A stretch of DNA of 64,000 nucleotides from Labia minor (taxonomy: Eukaryota > Arthropoda > Insecta > Dermaptera > Spongiphoridae). The DNA lies in assembly GCA_963082975.1 (NCBI GenBank), contig OY720344.1:73374546-73438545 (forward strand), in the 5' to 3' direction. The translations under genes and the position numbers were made by a program. The notes below the pieces were generated by a model that saw nothing but the letters and a program-made list of their open reading frames with translations, was not told where the DNA came from and did no database searches. Below, one piece after another: positions 11,065 through 23,189 of the stretch; position 1 is the stretch's first letter; every line of letters begins with the position of its first letter.

Positions 11065-12099
11065 TGTTACGGTAAATGTCCACTCTTGGGAAATGTATAC
11101 ATTTTTCGGTAAATGTGTACATTTCCCAAGAGTGTACATTTACTGTAACAAAAGTTAGGTATAAGTAAACTGAATATAATTTATATGTACATTTCCCGGC
11201 AAATGTGTACACCTGCCTTTACGTTTTGGTAAATGTATACTCTTACCTTCGTATTTTAAGGAAAGGTGGAATACAAGTAAATTAAAAATGTTGTTGCAGT
11301 AAAAAAAATTTTATTTAAATAAACATAATACAAAAAGCTTTAATAACGAAAATTATTTTAATTCAAAAATGTGAATGAGAAACAAAACATACTTATTACA
11401 TATAAAATGTCGTAGCTTATATGATCCCAATATTCATAAATACTATTTTCGTCCTAGTTTTTTAGGACCAATACGATCGGAATTAAACAAATAATTATAA
11501 TATTAACATACTTTTTTTTATTATAACAGTTAAATTTTATAAAATTATAAAGGAACATATAGAAATTTCATAATGAAGAAAGTGCTATTTATTTGAGCAA
11601 GAATTGCTATTGTGGCACTTGGAATTACATAATATTCCAGCATTTTTACAACTGCATTTTTTTGAGGAACATGTTCCTTTTCAGATGCATCTTTTAAAAC
11701 CTTGGCCACCAGTAAGGGACTGCATTCCTATAATTTCTCTTACCGATTTCTCAACATCTTGAGAAACATCTTCGTATGATATAAACTTTTGTTTGTTTGA
11801 ATGTTGGCGAATTCATGCCTAGAATAAGATTGTTTTAAAAATCCCTGTTTAGTTCCTAATTTATATAAATTTTTATCGTCAGCTCTAGACAAAACAACGC
11901 AAATCAAATTTTTGGGATCCGTTTTGCCACGTATGCTCACATTTACCAAAACGACATGGTCATTGTGAATTCAATGTACATTTCCCTTATTTGAAATTGT
12001 AAATGTTAGTTGAATGCACATTACCCAAATGAGGAGGCTAATGTGCACATTTACCAGAAAATGTGTACATTTGATACAATATCTACTTTTACCGTAACA
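11065..12099. mobile_element. Ginger-like DNA transposon, 1,035 bp, defective
   Basis: The ends are TGTTACGGTAAATGT and, at the right, TTTTACCGTAACA, giving about 12 bp of inverted repeat. TATA flanks both sides (11061-11064 and 12100-12103), a plausible 4-bp target duplication although in TA-rich sequence. Subterminal GGTAAATGTGTACATTT modules are repeated and inverted at both ends. The interior holds a reverse-strand remnant of an integrase C-terminus of the kind found in KRBA2/Ginger proteins. TGT...ACA ends, a 4-bp duplication and this protein tail agree with the Ginger superfamily (cut-and-paste elements with a Gypsy-like integrase). The integrase core is missing, so it is non-autonomous. 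Confidence 0.65.
11580..11949 (-). pseudogene. Ginger/KRBA2-type integrase C-terminal remnant
   Basis: The reverse-strand frame 11949-11740 reads through MVNVSIRGKTDPKNLICVVL, then NLYKLGTKQGFLKQSYSRHE. This corresponds to the 'DP.N..GV...NLY.IGT..G.L...Y.R..F' tail of KRBA2-like integrases. Downstream, after a frame change, come SLTGGQGFKRC and a cysteine-rich module (CSSKKCSCKNAGILCNSKCH) that normally follows it. There is at least one stop between GFKRC and the cysteine-rich part, and no DDE core remains. It lies wholly inside the 11065-12099 element and fits as its decayed gene. Confidence 0.65.
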
Positions 12100-12313
12100 T
12101 ATATAAAAGGCAATGTCTGTGTGTCTGTGTGTCTGTGTATCTGTGTATCTGTGTATCTGTGTGTCTGTCAAATACTCAAAAACTACCCGTCCGATTACGG
12201 TGAAACTTTCAGGGATTGTTGTGGGCATCCCAGGGAAGGTTTTTTAGTGTAGTTAAATCCAAAATTAATTTAATTAGTAATATTTTGGTTATGGTTACCA
12301 TGGTTACATTGAA

Positions 12314-12424
12314 AAATTTACAATAAATAAATAAAAATAATTGGAAATCTTAATTTTAATTAAAATTAATTTACAATAAATAAATAAAAATAATTGGAAA
12401 TCTTAATTTAATTAAAATTAATTT
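12314..12424. repeat. tandem duplication, about 52 bp x 2
   Basis: TTTACAATAAATAAATAAAA followed by TAATTGGAAATCTTAATTT occurs twice back to back with only a one-base difference. Confidence 0.8.
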
Positions 12425-12996
12425 GATAAATTTTATTAATATTTTTAATTTTTTTTAAACTGTCAAAAATAACATACCCATAATAACATTTTAATTAACA
12501 GTTGTAATAAAAATAGAAATATAAATCACAATGTAAGTAAAATATTGAATCGTTTTATTTATATTGTTTCAATTATTGTTTGAATATTTATTAAATTTAT
12601 ATATAGATTTATTAATTATAATAATTCCAATTACTTTCTTCAAATTTTTTTTTATTTAAAAGTATATTCAGCATTGAAATTGCCATTAAATATGCAGGTA
12701 ATTGGAACTCCAACATGTAATATTAGCAAATATTCTGGGATGGGAAAAATACTAAGATCATGTCATGTGCTATTAAATATTTTGAATCATACAATCGTAA
12801 TGAAATATTGTAGGTAGACTTTTGAGACAAACAATAAGAATCTCTATAAAATAAGAGAATATACTTATTCCGAAAACTGTTAATTAAAATGTAATAACTA
12901 TTAACAATTAATAAAGTAGAAATAATTTTCGAACCTATAAAAATGTAATAATTATTAACAAAAAAAATAAAAAATAAAAATAAATTATTAACAAAA

Positions 12997-13295
12997 TAAG
13001 TTGACCTGTGGCCAGGTCCGAACGGTTTGAAGTAAATTAATTTCCAGCTACAGAAACAATTTCAAATAATTTTAATATATCTATTAATGTAATAAAAAAA
13101 CAGATATGGACATAACATAAATATTTTTAATTTTATTTTATTTGTAATATATATGTAAGACCAGGCTGTGAGGTCATGAATGGCTGGGTGACGTCATATA
13201 ATTTTAAATTAAGAAATATTCGTGGAGATATGTAAAAATCTCCACATGTGAAATTTGGTGTGAAAACAATACCTCCCTTACTATCGTCGGTCGGT
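12997..13295 (-). mobile_element. repeat family A copy, internally deleted
   Basis: Both reverse-strand termini are present (ACCGACCGACGATAGTAAGG at the right, the GACCTG/CAGGTC hairpin at the left). The GTCC microsatellite core and the internal repeat of the 5' end are missing, leaving about 300 of the usual 610-660 bp. Confidence 0.75.
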
Positions 13296-13597
13296 AAAAA
13301 ATAAAAATAAAAATGTAATAATAAAAAATAAAATTTCAATTATATTAATTTAATAAATTATTATTATTATTATTATTATTTTCACCTATTAAACGGTATA
13401 TTATTATTATTATTATTTGTAATAATTCCAATAAAAATAAATAAAAATAAAAACCAAAAAAATATTGCAATTAAAACTAAAATTTCAATTATATTTATTT
13501 AATACATTATTATTATTATTATTAAGTGTTCAGTTATCATATACGTAGATATGTATACAGACACACATGCAAAAGCGAAGCTTTGCCGGGTCTGCTA

Positions 13598-13779
13598 TTA
13601 AAATATATTTTCCAAGAAAACAAATATATGTCTTATCTACTTATACTGATTGAAACAAAATGGATGAAAACCTTTTACATACAGACTTTCATCCAAATAC
13701 TATGTATCACTCGGGGGTACAGGGGGCGGAGCCCCCGTCTAGGTGTGAAGAGCGCCTGGAAGGCGCTCGGAGCAGCTAG
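13598..13779 (+). mobile_element. Helitron 3' terminal region (family E), copy 2
   Basis: Nearly identical to 9117-9298, with hairpins GGGGGC-GGA-GCCCCC and GAGCGCC-TGGA-GGCGCTC, then CTAG at 13776-13779 followed by T. It lies directly after the family F end, so two Helitron ends are stacked in tandem. Confidence 0.8.
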
Positions 13780-13822
13780 TTAATGTAATAAAAACAGATA
13801 TGGATATAACATAAATATTTTT

Positions 13823-14307
13823 ACCGACCGACGATAGTAATTGTTTTCACACCAAATTTCACATGTGGAGATTTTTACATATCCCCACGAACCAAGCATT
13901 TTCTTAACAGAAAAAAGTATTTTAAGCATGATGTCTGTCCGTCCGTATAGATGTGTACAGCCTGAACGGCTCAACGGATTTTGATGAAATTTTGTATATT
14001 TACTTAATGCATCAGTAGGATGAATTGATCAATTTTGGTGCAAATCCGGAAACCTGAAGTATTAGCGATCGACGATAGGAAGGGAAGGGTTATTTTCACA
14101 CCAAATTTCACATGAGAAGATTTTTTACATATCGCCACGAATCATGCACTTTGAATTGGTTTTATCCTCGAGAAAAATCATCTTTATTAGTTTTTTCTTA
14201 AAATACTTTTTCTGTTAAGAAAATGCATGTTTCGTGGAGATATGTAAAAATCTCCACATGTGAAATTTAGTGTGAAAACAATACCTACCTTACTATCGTC
14301 GGTCGGT
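13823..14307. mobile_element. family A fold-back: 5' ends facing outward
   Basis: It starts with the family A 5' end on the forward strand (ACCGACCGACGATAGTAA) and finishes with the same 5' end on the reverse strand (CTATCGTCGGTCGGT at 14293-14307). The arms, about 105 bp each, are near-perfect inverted repeats. Between them lie the internal family A segment and CCTCGAGAAAAATCATC. The 3' hairpin end is absent. The likely origin is a head-to-head rearrangement or self-insertion. Confidence 0.7.
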
Positions 14308-16430
14308 AAAAATGAATAGTTAACTAAAAGTTGAGTAGTAAGATATAAAAGAATATTACCACTAAAGTTGGTCAAGCAATTAATATCCATTATATTATAA
14401 TGAATAAGTGTTAAGTCGTTGTTAAAATAGATTATATTTACTAATATATGAGCCTAAAAACATAAATAATAAGAGCTGACTATGAATTAAGAGAATAATA
14501 AAAGAGAAGACATTGATTTAATGCCACAATAGATAAATAACTGGTGTCGTTAATTTGTTTTGTTTATATAAAAGATACGTCTATGCCTTTTTATAAATGT
14601 ATATTTGAACATGCACCTGGGTCAACTATATTTTGAAAATATAAATATTTTTTTGACAAAAGATAAAAATATTTGTAAAATTTGAATTCCTAATAGAAAA
14701 GAATTATTTACATTTTTTATTAAAATTATTATTATTATAATAATATTTTTATTTTAATGTTATATTCATCTCACATTTTAAACAATTTATTTACATATAC
14801 TTAAGTGTATTTAATCATTGTATAACAATATTATTGTACATATTATATTGTTACTAATTTTAATATTAATTACAATATTAAAATAATAATAAATGAAGAT
14901 TTATTTTATGACCCTTCTCCTCTACAAACAAATAAAAGGTGAAAAATTAGAGGGGAATACAAGGGGAAGAAAACGTGGCTTGAATGGGTGAAGAAAGAAT
15001 TGTGGAATGTTTGTTTATATGCAAAAAAATAATGCACACAACGACAGTGATAGACTAAGTACGCAGTTGAAGGATAATAAAGATGAGAGAATTAGAAGAA
15101 GAAATTATTTTGATGGAGGTGGCTCCGTATAAAGATAGTTGAAGGAATATGGATCAAAAATTTTAGAGTTCAATAACACCAAAGAGATAGATAAATATAT
15201 ATTAGATAAGTATAAATATGTATGATATGGTGTCACGAATAATATAATAATAATGTAATAATAACCTCAAACCCTCTTACTAAATCTATATAATAATATA
15301 TCAAAGTTTATTTTTAATTTAAATTATAATATTAGAAAAGGCATGAGCTTTGCAAGCGATAATCATTATATAAATTTTTATTATTATAGTATTAAAACCT
15401 GATTTCATCTATAATTCTTATTTCCAAACAACTTACTACATTATATTCTGATTAAATTTCGGTTAAATGATAATTATTTCACGATAATGACGGTTTGAAA
15501 AAAATAACTAAATAATTAGGTAGGTATATTTTTATATCTAATCAAAAATAAATAAATAAATATATCTAAAGTAAGATAGACCATGTTTTTCACTTTTAAT
15601 TTTAACTCTTGTTCATACCCAAATGTTAGTCTATTACAACACAATTAAAAGAAAAAAAAAACTGCAACGAAATACTTAATTAGCAGGCTTTGTGCTAAGA
15701 TAAAAAAAAAATTAACATAGGTCTCTAATAGATGTTAGGGCCAATGACCGTGTCGTTGAAAGGGTGATTAAGCAAGCTGACAACCTAACTTTATACAATA
15801 TATACATGTACAGGTAACATCAAAAATTGAAACGTGAAAGTGAAATTAGATCAAGAGCAAAGATCAAAGGAATTCCGGAAATTCCACGCTTAAATCGAGG
15901 CACACTCCATATTCGTTTGTATTAAAAACAAAACGAAAATACTTATTTAATTAAATAAATCATTTTTAAATTAAAATTATTGATAAATAAACATTTTTTT
16001 TTTCTTTATATTTTTATGAAATAAATAAAATGCTTAACCATATTATCTTCTACTTGCTAGTTTTATTATTTTTTTATTGCTTTTATAATTTATTGACCAT
16101 TGAGATTTAAGCTCATATTATCCAGCCATCGTATTTTATTAAGTAAATAATTTATTATTAAATTAATTTTTGAACTTGGAGAAATTCATTTTTTCATTTC
16201 TGTGAAACAGCAGCTAAATCTAAAATACTGAATTATCAGATTATTAACAAACTGATTAAAAAATATTAAATAAATAATTTTTTTTGTACTTTTTTATATT
16301 AATATTTATGCATAGTCTTAAAATACGTTTTTCTAAGTTCATTATGAATATTTTTATTGTTATATTAATCAGATTCGCGTTTTCTTAAACACTTTAACAA
16401 ATATCATATTATTTTAAATATCTCGAAAAC
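14308..16430. other. A/T-rich DNA with a possible LINE tail
   Basis: Mostly A/T filler. At 14940-15180 a less A/T-rich stretch reads on the forward strand through GKKTWLEWVKKELWNVCL and, after stops, a basic region. It could be the C-terminal end of a decayed LINE ORF2, but it has no diagnostic motif. At 15740-15910 there is another balanced stretch with no recognised content. Confidence 0.4.
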
Positions 16431-16438
16431 ATCTAAAC

Positions 16439-16554
16439 CAAAATATTTAAAAGTCTAATCCCAAAAAAATCATTTTACCTTTTTTTTTAGAACCATATTG
16501 AAAAAATTTAAATTTTTTTCATAATTTGCGTTTGGGCCGCAGTTTAAACCCCTG
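16439..16554. mobile_element. short hAT-like MITE, 116 bp
   Basis: The right end, read in reverse, starts CAGGGGTTTAAACTGCGGCC, a typical hAT terminus. An exact 8-bp repeat, ATCTAAAC, lies at 16431-16438 and 16555-16562. The left end (CAAAATATTT) is badly eroded, so the call rests on the right terminus and the duplication. Confidence 0.5.
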
Positions 16555-16568
16555 ATCTAAACATTAAA

Positions 16569-17152
16569 ATAAGTTGACCTGTGGCCAGGTCCGAACCGAC
16601 CGACGGTTTGAAATAAATTAATTTCCAGCTACAGAAACAATTTTAAATAATTTTAATATATCTATTAATGTAATAAAAAACAGATAGGGATATAACAAAT
16701 ATTTTTAATTTTATTTTATTTATAATATATATGTAAGACCATGCTGTGACGTCATGAATGGCTGGATGACGTCATATAATTTTAAATTAAGAAAAAAACT
16801 AATAAAGATGATTTTTCTAAAAAATCTCCTCATGTGAAATTTGGTGTGAAAATAACCCTTCCCTTCCTATCGTCGATCGCTAATACTACCACTTCCGGTT
16901 TCCGGATTTGCACGAAAAGTTGATCAATTCATCCCACTGATGCATTAAGTAAATATACCAAATTTCATCAAAATCCGTTGAGCCGTTCAGGCTGTACACA
17001 TCTATACGGACGGACAGACGGACGGACAGACATCATGCTAAAAATACTTTTTTCTGTTAAGAAAATGCATGATTCGTGGAGATATGTAAAAATCTCCACA
17101 TGTGAAATTTGGTGTGAAAACAATACCTCCCTTACTATCGTCGGTCCGTAAA
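16569..17152 (-). mobile_element. repeat family A, near full-length copy
   Basis: Reverse-strand copy with the 3' hairpin at the left (GACCTG-TGGC-CAGGTC as read forward) and the 5' end at the right. It has an interior GGAC/GTCC microsatellite and both versions of the internal GACGATAG...CACCAAATTTCACATG module. No coding capacity. Confidence 0.8.
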
Positions 17153-19284
17153 AATATTACTTACTTTGTTTTAGAAAATATTAATTAAGTAATTAGGAGT
17201 AATATTCAATTTAATTTAATTTTACTTTTAATTGTATAGTATATTAGAACTTTAAATAAAAATGTAAATATTATAAATATTCTTTGTATGGAAATTTTTA
17301 GAATTATTAATTTTATATTGAGTGTTCTTAATTAATCTAGCCACCAGAGACGCCACATGGAGTGTTGTTTATTTGGGGTGGGAAGGTTTTTTGCCCATAA
17401 TTTTGGAGCTCATCAACTTTTTTGAAATTTTCCACCTGATAACTTATCCTTGGGTCATGACGGATCTAATAATACCCGAACTATTAAGTTCTATGAAGCC
17501 GTTTAGAAGGAGTTTATGATTGCGTAGTCGTTTAATTATATAGATACCTATATATATGAGCCACACAGAAGTCAAACCGATTAACTCCAATTTTTAAAAT
17601 TTTTCTAGTAATGTAATGTAATCTGCAACATAATGAAGTGAATATTCAACTTGATAATCTTAATATTACAATACAATATACATTTTGCTGTAATCAATAA
17701 CCTCAAGATATAATCCTATTCTTTAGAATTTAGCTGATACATTGAAAATAAATAAGATTAAAAGATTTCAAACAATATTACCAATCAGTTTGATTATTAA
17801 TATACACCAGGACTCTTTTTATATTTAATATGGTCATTAGGTGGCCATATAAATATAAAAAAATTTGATTATCGCTCAAAGAATGAAACTCAACTAGATA
17901 TTTTGAGCATTTTAATATTTTAACAATATTTAATGTTCAATTTTCTTTTGATAATTTTAAAGCATTTATGATGTCTGATTTGGTTAGGGTTTTATCTTTT
18001 TAAGTCAAAAGTGTCCAATTTTGCTCTCATTCCCAACAGCAAAATTTCCAAAATCATATATTTATTAAATATTTAGGTTTTAAAACATTTTACTGATTAT
18101 TAAATAGTATAAAAAATTCTGGCGAGAAACTTGTTAGAATAGAGGTGAGCAGACAATTAAATGAGGAAAGTGAGGGAATTGCTTTGATCAATATCTTTAT
18201 GTTCTCCTAGAGCCAGCGTAATGTATAGATAGTATTGGTAAATTGGAACTAATCTCTCAAAGGGTTGACTTATTTTTATAATTTTGTTTATCCTACTGTA
18301 ACTGACAATGAGGAATTGAACGCCGTTAGAATGGATCGAATCCTTCAAGCCTTTTGGGAGGAATAACTGTTACCGTTGCCTTTTTATTTTATAAATTCTT
18401 ATATATATAACTATAATAAAAAGTTTTATTATTATTAATTAAATAGGAAATATTATATTTTTAAATACACTTTTATCGAAAAAGTTTTTTTATTTTTTTT
18501 TACATTAAAGTTTATTTTATAATATAAAGATATGTATTCTTTTTAGTAAAAGAAAAGATGAGATGGTTTAATAGTACTTAGAAAACTAAAAAAAAAAAAA
18601 ATAAAAAATAAAAACCTTATCGTAGATCGTAGAATATATTATTACTACGGTAGGATTAAAATTTTATTTCCCATAGGAGACGTCAATGTTTTGCCTGGCT
18701 ATATCATCACTAAATAAATTAATCTTCTCTCAAATAATAGATATAAAAAAATCTTTTATTTATATATATAAAATTTTATAATTCAGAAGTTTGATAGCTT
18801 AAATAAAAAATAATATATAAAAATTAAAAAAAGATTTAATTGATTTAGAAATACAAATTTCATAATTTTATTAAAACATAAATTTTTTTATATTGGAAAC
18901 TTATTTATATTAAATTATATATGTATATATAATATTATAAAGATCTTATTTATTAAATAAGAATACACTATTTTATTAACATATATGCATTTTTCATTTA
19001 ATGATAAAAATCTATTAAAATTAAATTGTTATATATATATTTTTCAAATACTTCTGTACAACAAAGTAATTTTATTTCCGATAGATGGCGGCACTAAACA
19101 GAATTGGTTGAATTATATATATAACAATATTTTAATTTCCATTGCATTTTTTTGATAAAAGCTCAGACATTAAAAAGTAATAAATTAAATAAAATATAAC
19201 AATTAAAATATTAAGATGATTTATTTATTTTTTAGTAATTTTAAAATGTATAAATTTATTGATATATCTTCTAAATATATAAAA
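17153..19284. other. A/T-rich DNA, one unassigned short frame
   Basis: A 65-codon forward frame at 17322-17519 lies in a slightly less A/T-rich patch (ATRDATWSVVYLGWEGFLPI...). I recognise no domain and there is no supporting context, so I do not call it a gene. The rest is low complexity. Confidence 0.4.
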
Positions 19285-19318
19285 CAAAATACCTCCCTTA
19301 CTATCGTCGGTCGGTAAA
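19285..19318 (-). mobile_element. family A 5' terminal fragment
   Basis: Reverse strand ACCGACCGACGATAGTAAGG with the following GGAGGTATT only; the rest of the element is missing. Confidence 0.7.
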
Positions 19319-19680
19319 AAGGTTTTTGTCTGCACATTGCTCAGAATTTAAAAATTTTTGCATATCTTCGCGTTTCATGACCTCTAGAATCCAAAAGTGA
19401 CTTTAAAATTTTTCATGTCTGTCTGTCTGTATGTCCGGAAAATAACTATTTTATAGACTCAGAATCGGCTGAACCGATTTCTATGAAATTACATCACAAT
19501 ATTCTTATATACCTCTAGAGTAACATAGGCTATAAATTTTATTAATATCTAATCAATAACCGCAGAAATTAAATTTTTAAAGTTTATATAATTCTCCGTG
19601 TTGTTCATTCAAGAGCATCTCGCGGCTCACTGGCCCTAGCGGAATCATTTTAAACAATGGATTATCATAGCGATTCCCAA
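19319..19680 (+). repeat. unclassified repeat with GTCT core
   Basis: It contains CATGTCTGTCTGTCTGTATG, then GGCTGAACCGATTTCTATGA, the same layout as the core of families A and F (microsatellite followed by a 'GAACGG..GATT..GATGAAA' block) but with different sequence. It is probably a further Helitron-like family; its ends were not resolved. Confidence 0.4.
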
Positions 19681-19826
19681 TCAAAGAATTATTATAATAT
19701 TTAACTTTTTATTTTAAATTATAATATTCAAATATCATTTCAATTAAATAATTTATTCTAAAAGTTCATATTTTATTTAATTTAATAAAATATTTAAATC
19801 ATATTTTTATCTTAAATTATTTTTTA

Positions 19827-20000
19827 CTAGCTCCACCGAGCGCCTTCGGCGCTCTTCACACCTAGCAGGGGCTCCGCCCCCTGTACCCCCGAATGATACA
19901 TTGTATTTGGTTGAAAGTCTGTATGTAAAAGGTTTTCATCCATTTGTTTCAATCAGTATAAGTAGATAAGACATTTATTGGTTTTCTTGTAAAATATATT
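19827..20000 (-). mobile_element. Helitron 3' terminal region (family E), copy 3
   Basis: Reverse-strand version of the 9117-9298 block. Read in reverse it ends with hairpins GGGGGC-GGA-GCCCC and GAGCGCC-GAA-GGCGCTC, then CTAG (19827-19830) and T. Confidence 0.8.
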
Positions 20001-20084
20001 TTAATTTAATCAGTAAATTAATTATATATTATTATTGTATATGTTATATGTTTATCTAACTCTGTGTCTCTACAGTTTACGAAA

Positions 20085-20712
20085 GTAGGAGCATTCACAT
20101 TATCTCTAAGCGTCTCTATCCTGAGCTACAACCAAATCCTACCCTGTCCCATCTCTCCCATGTCCCTTCCTTCATTGTCCACCCACCTTGGGAGAATTTC
20201 TAGCTTCTCCCATTCCAGCCACGTCCCCTTCCCATCTTAGCCTTCTCGATTTTATAACCTTAACTATATCTGGAGATCATGCGATTCCTCGTTATACCAT
20301 CTCCGCCATCCCCCTGTGACCTCATCTTCCTTTTGCCTATAAATGCTGCGAACAATACTAATCTCACAAATACTCTAAATATACTCTCGTCTCCCAGAAT
20401 CATCGATAGGGTGATCAAACGTCCCGTTTTTCCGGAATTGCCACGTTTAGGTCCTCTGTTCCGGCGTCCCCAAAAATTTCTTCGGGGCAGCCTATTCTCC
20501 CGTTTTTTCAATATTTAGGACATTTCGTACTTTTTTTCAAAATTTTTCAATTTAGTTCTAAAAAAAAAGGTAAACCGTTTATCCCGGTTTGGTGTTTTCG
20601 AAATATGGTCACCCTAGTCATCGATCAGCATGAAAAATAATTGTTTTATATATTTCAATTTTGATAATAGTTTTGATGAGATAAGCCTTTTACTGCATAA
20701 TACTTATCAGGT
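20085..20712 (-). pseudogene. LINE ORF2 C-terminal remnant with the same MITE
   Basis: Reverse-strand copy of the LINE remnant at 8246-9025, recognised by shared sequence through the 'YKTII', 'ASFIGKRKMRSQGDGGDGIT' and 'LGWEG' coding-derived blocks. It carries the MITE at 20407-20616 and is followed, in its own direction, by Helitron family E. It has many stops. The shared MITE site and shared Helitron neighbour show that it was copied together with the 8-9 kb copy. Confidence 0.65.
20407..20616. mobile_element. hAT-like MITE inside a LINE, copy 2
   Basis: The termini are TAGGGTGATC and GGTCACCCTA. The flanks ATCATCGA (20399-20406) and GTCATCGA (20617-20624) match at 7 of 8 positions and are the reverse complement of the flank around the first copy. 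Confidence 0.8.
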
Positions 20713-21251
20713 ATTATTTTTAATCAATTAGTAATTACATATTACATAATATTGAAAAATAGTAATTATGTATATATTGCATAATATTGAAAAATATGTA
20801 TGGGAAAAAAGGGCTGTTTTTACGGTTTTCCCGGCAATTATTCGATTTTTTTCTCACCGTAAAACCATCCTTAACGAACATTTTAAAAAAAGAATTGTCA
20901 AAATTGGTCCAGGCGTTATTGAGTGATGCGGTTACCAACACATTTTGCGATTCATTTTTATTTATAAGATTTATTTGAATATTTCTTCTTTTCTATAATA
21001 TATAATAATTTAATAATATATAAATTTTATCATTTAATCATAAAAAAAATGACTGAATTATATTACCTTTGTTTTTTATTTTAATTTATTTACTAAATAT
21101 TATATAAAAATTAAAATATGATGAAATAAAGGAGTTATTTTAAATTATTGATTTTTTTAAATTAAGTATATTTTTTAAATTTATTTTAAATTTAGATGAT
21201 TCAATTCTATTATAATTTATTAAAATGTTTTCATTTATTTATTATGTTTTA
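20713..21251. other. A/T-rich DNA, nothing recognised
   Basis: A duplicated CATAATATTGAAAAATA motif at 20749-20793. Otherwise no recognisable content. Confidence 0.5.
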
Positions 21252-21868
21252 GCGACCGACGATAGTAAGGGAGGTATTGTTTTCACACCAAATTTCACAT
21301 GTGGAGATTTTTACATATCTCCACGAATCAAGCATTTTCTTAACAGAAAAAAGTATTTTTAGCATGATGTCTGTCCGTCCGTCCGTATAGATGTGTACAG
21401 CTTGAACGGCTTAACAGATTTTGATGAAATTTGGTATATTTACTCAAGGCATCAGTATGATGAATTGATCAACTTTTGGTGCAAATCCGGAAACCAGAAG
21501 TGGTAGTATTAGCGATGGACGATAGGAAGGGAAGGGTTATTTTCACACCAAATTTCACATAAGGAGATTTTTTACATATCACCACGAATCATGCACTTTG
21601 TATTGGTTTTATCCTCGAGAAAAATCATTTTTATTAGTTTTTTCTTATTTTAAAATTATATGACGTCACCCAGCCCTTCATGGCGTCACAGCCAGCTACT
21701 ACTTATATATTATAAATAAAATAAAATTAAAAATATTTATGTTATATCGATATCTGTTTTTTATTGCATTAATAGATGCATTTAAATTATTTGAAATTGT
21801 TTCTGTAGCTGGAAATTAATTTACTTCAAACCGTCGGTTGGTTCGGACCTGGCCACAGGTCAACTTAT
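21252..21868 (+). mobile_element. repeat family A, full-length copy
   Basis: From GCGACCGACGATAGTAAGGG to the hairpin GACCTG-GCCA-CAGGTC and AACTTATT. The order of parts is: 5' end; TCACATGTGGAGATTTTTAC; a GTCC microsatellite; GATTTTGATGAAATTTGGTA; an internal second version of the 5' module; a GACGTCA-rich segment; TCTGTAGCTGGAAATTAATT; the subterminal CCGTCGGTTGGTTCGG; the hairpin. No open frame. Confidence 0.85.
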
Positions 21869-22126
21869 TATGAAATATATTTACATTAAATTAAAATTAA
21901 ATCACATTCGGCAAACAATTTTAAATCTAAATTGAACCATTTACATTAATACGCCACCTCCTTGTTTGTTTTTTTCAAAATATGATAATTTCATTAATGA
22001 ACTTCTTACTGACATATTTATATTTTTTTTTAAATTTTCATTAAGATCTTTGAATAAAATTAAGCTTATTGATTTAATAGAATTATACTTATTGATTCGA
22101 TTTAAAATCTATTCTAAAACACGTAA

Positions 22127-22480
22127 AAAATATTTTTAGCTTGATGTCTGTCCGTCCGTCCGTCCGTATAGATGTGTACAGCCTGAACGGCTCAACGGAT
22201 TTTGATGAAATTTGGTATATTTACTTGATGCATCAGTAGGATGAATTGATCAACTTTTAGTGCAAATCCGGAAACCTGAAGTATTAGCGATCGACGATAG
22301 GAAGGGAAGGGTTATTTTCACACCAAATTTCACATGAGGATATTTTTTACATATCACCACGAATCATGCACTTTGTATTGGTTTTATCCTCGAGAAAAAT
22401 CATCTTTATTAATTTTTTCTTAATTTAAAATTATATGACGTCATCCAGCCATTCATGACGTCACAGCCTGGTCTTACATA
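22127..22480 (+). mobile_element. family A fragment, both ends missing
   Basis: It runs from the GTCC microsatellite through the internal module to the GACGTCACAGCCTGGTCTTA segment, then is cut exactly where family C begins (22481). Confidence 0.75.
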
Positions 22481-22904
22481 TCTTATCTTATTATGCTAGC
22501 TAAAATTGTATATATCTATCTATCTATATATATTGGTTCTCAAAAACCGCTCTAACGATTTTTTTCAAATTTACACTAGATATAGTATTTATAAAGAAAA
22601 ATTAAGTTTTATTGATGATATCTCTTGAAACATTCAGCTTCATTATTAATTTCTTAATTGAAAATTATATATGGAAAACGTCAAAATTGGCCTCCATTTT
22701 TATTTGTATTAATATTTTTTTTTATTTAAAATATTTTAAAATTTATTATTTAATTTCGAAATAAAATTAAAAATATTTATTTTTAATAAAATATATATAG
22801 ATATTTATTAATCTCTCTCAAAAAAAAAAAAATAAAATAAAAAACATCAAATCTGCCTGCTAAGACAGTAAAAAAATGACAATTTTTTATCTAAATATAT
22901 TTAG

Positions 22905-22972
22905 TACAGTGGCTAGAGAGATGTTTTAACGAGTGGATTTCGTCGGTTCGAAACTCTCCGGGTGAATCGTTA
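22905..22972 (+). repeat. tRNA-like module inside family C, copy 1
   Basis: CAGTGGCTAGAGAGATGTTT fits an A box and GGTTCGAAACTCTCC fits a B box at tRNA spacing. The corresponding position of the copy at 32.9 kb has a clearer version. It is not a functional tRNA as read. Confidence 0.4.
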
Positions 22973-23189
22973 TTTAAAAATGAAAATGAAAATAATGAAT
23001 TTGTTATTTTTTTTCTTTTTATCTATTGTTTACATTTTAATAAATTACTATTTTATATTTATTTATTCATTGTTCTTTTATTAAATTTAATATTTATTAA
23101 TATTATTTATTATTAATTTATATATTGATGACATCACAAATGACATTTATATTGAAATTTGACTCCCGCCTTTTTTTAAAGAATATTGT

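Larger units (their letters stand above)
12100..13596 (+). mobile_element. Helitron-like element (family F), composite
   Basis: It begins TATATAAAAGGCAATGTCTG with a GTGTCT microsatellite. It ends with the hairpin AAAGC-GAA-GCTTT, GCCGGGTCTG and CTATT at 13592-13596, a decayed CTAG-T end. The interior is A/T-rich with a duplicated 52-bp unit, TTA microsatellites and a family A insertion. No coding sequence. The assignment rests on the hairpin plus CTRR-like 3' end. Confidence 0.5.
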
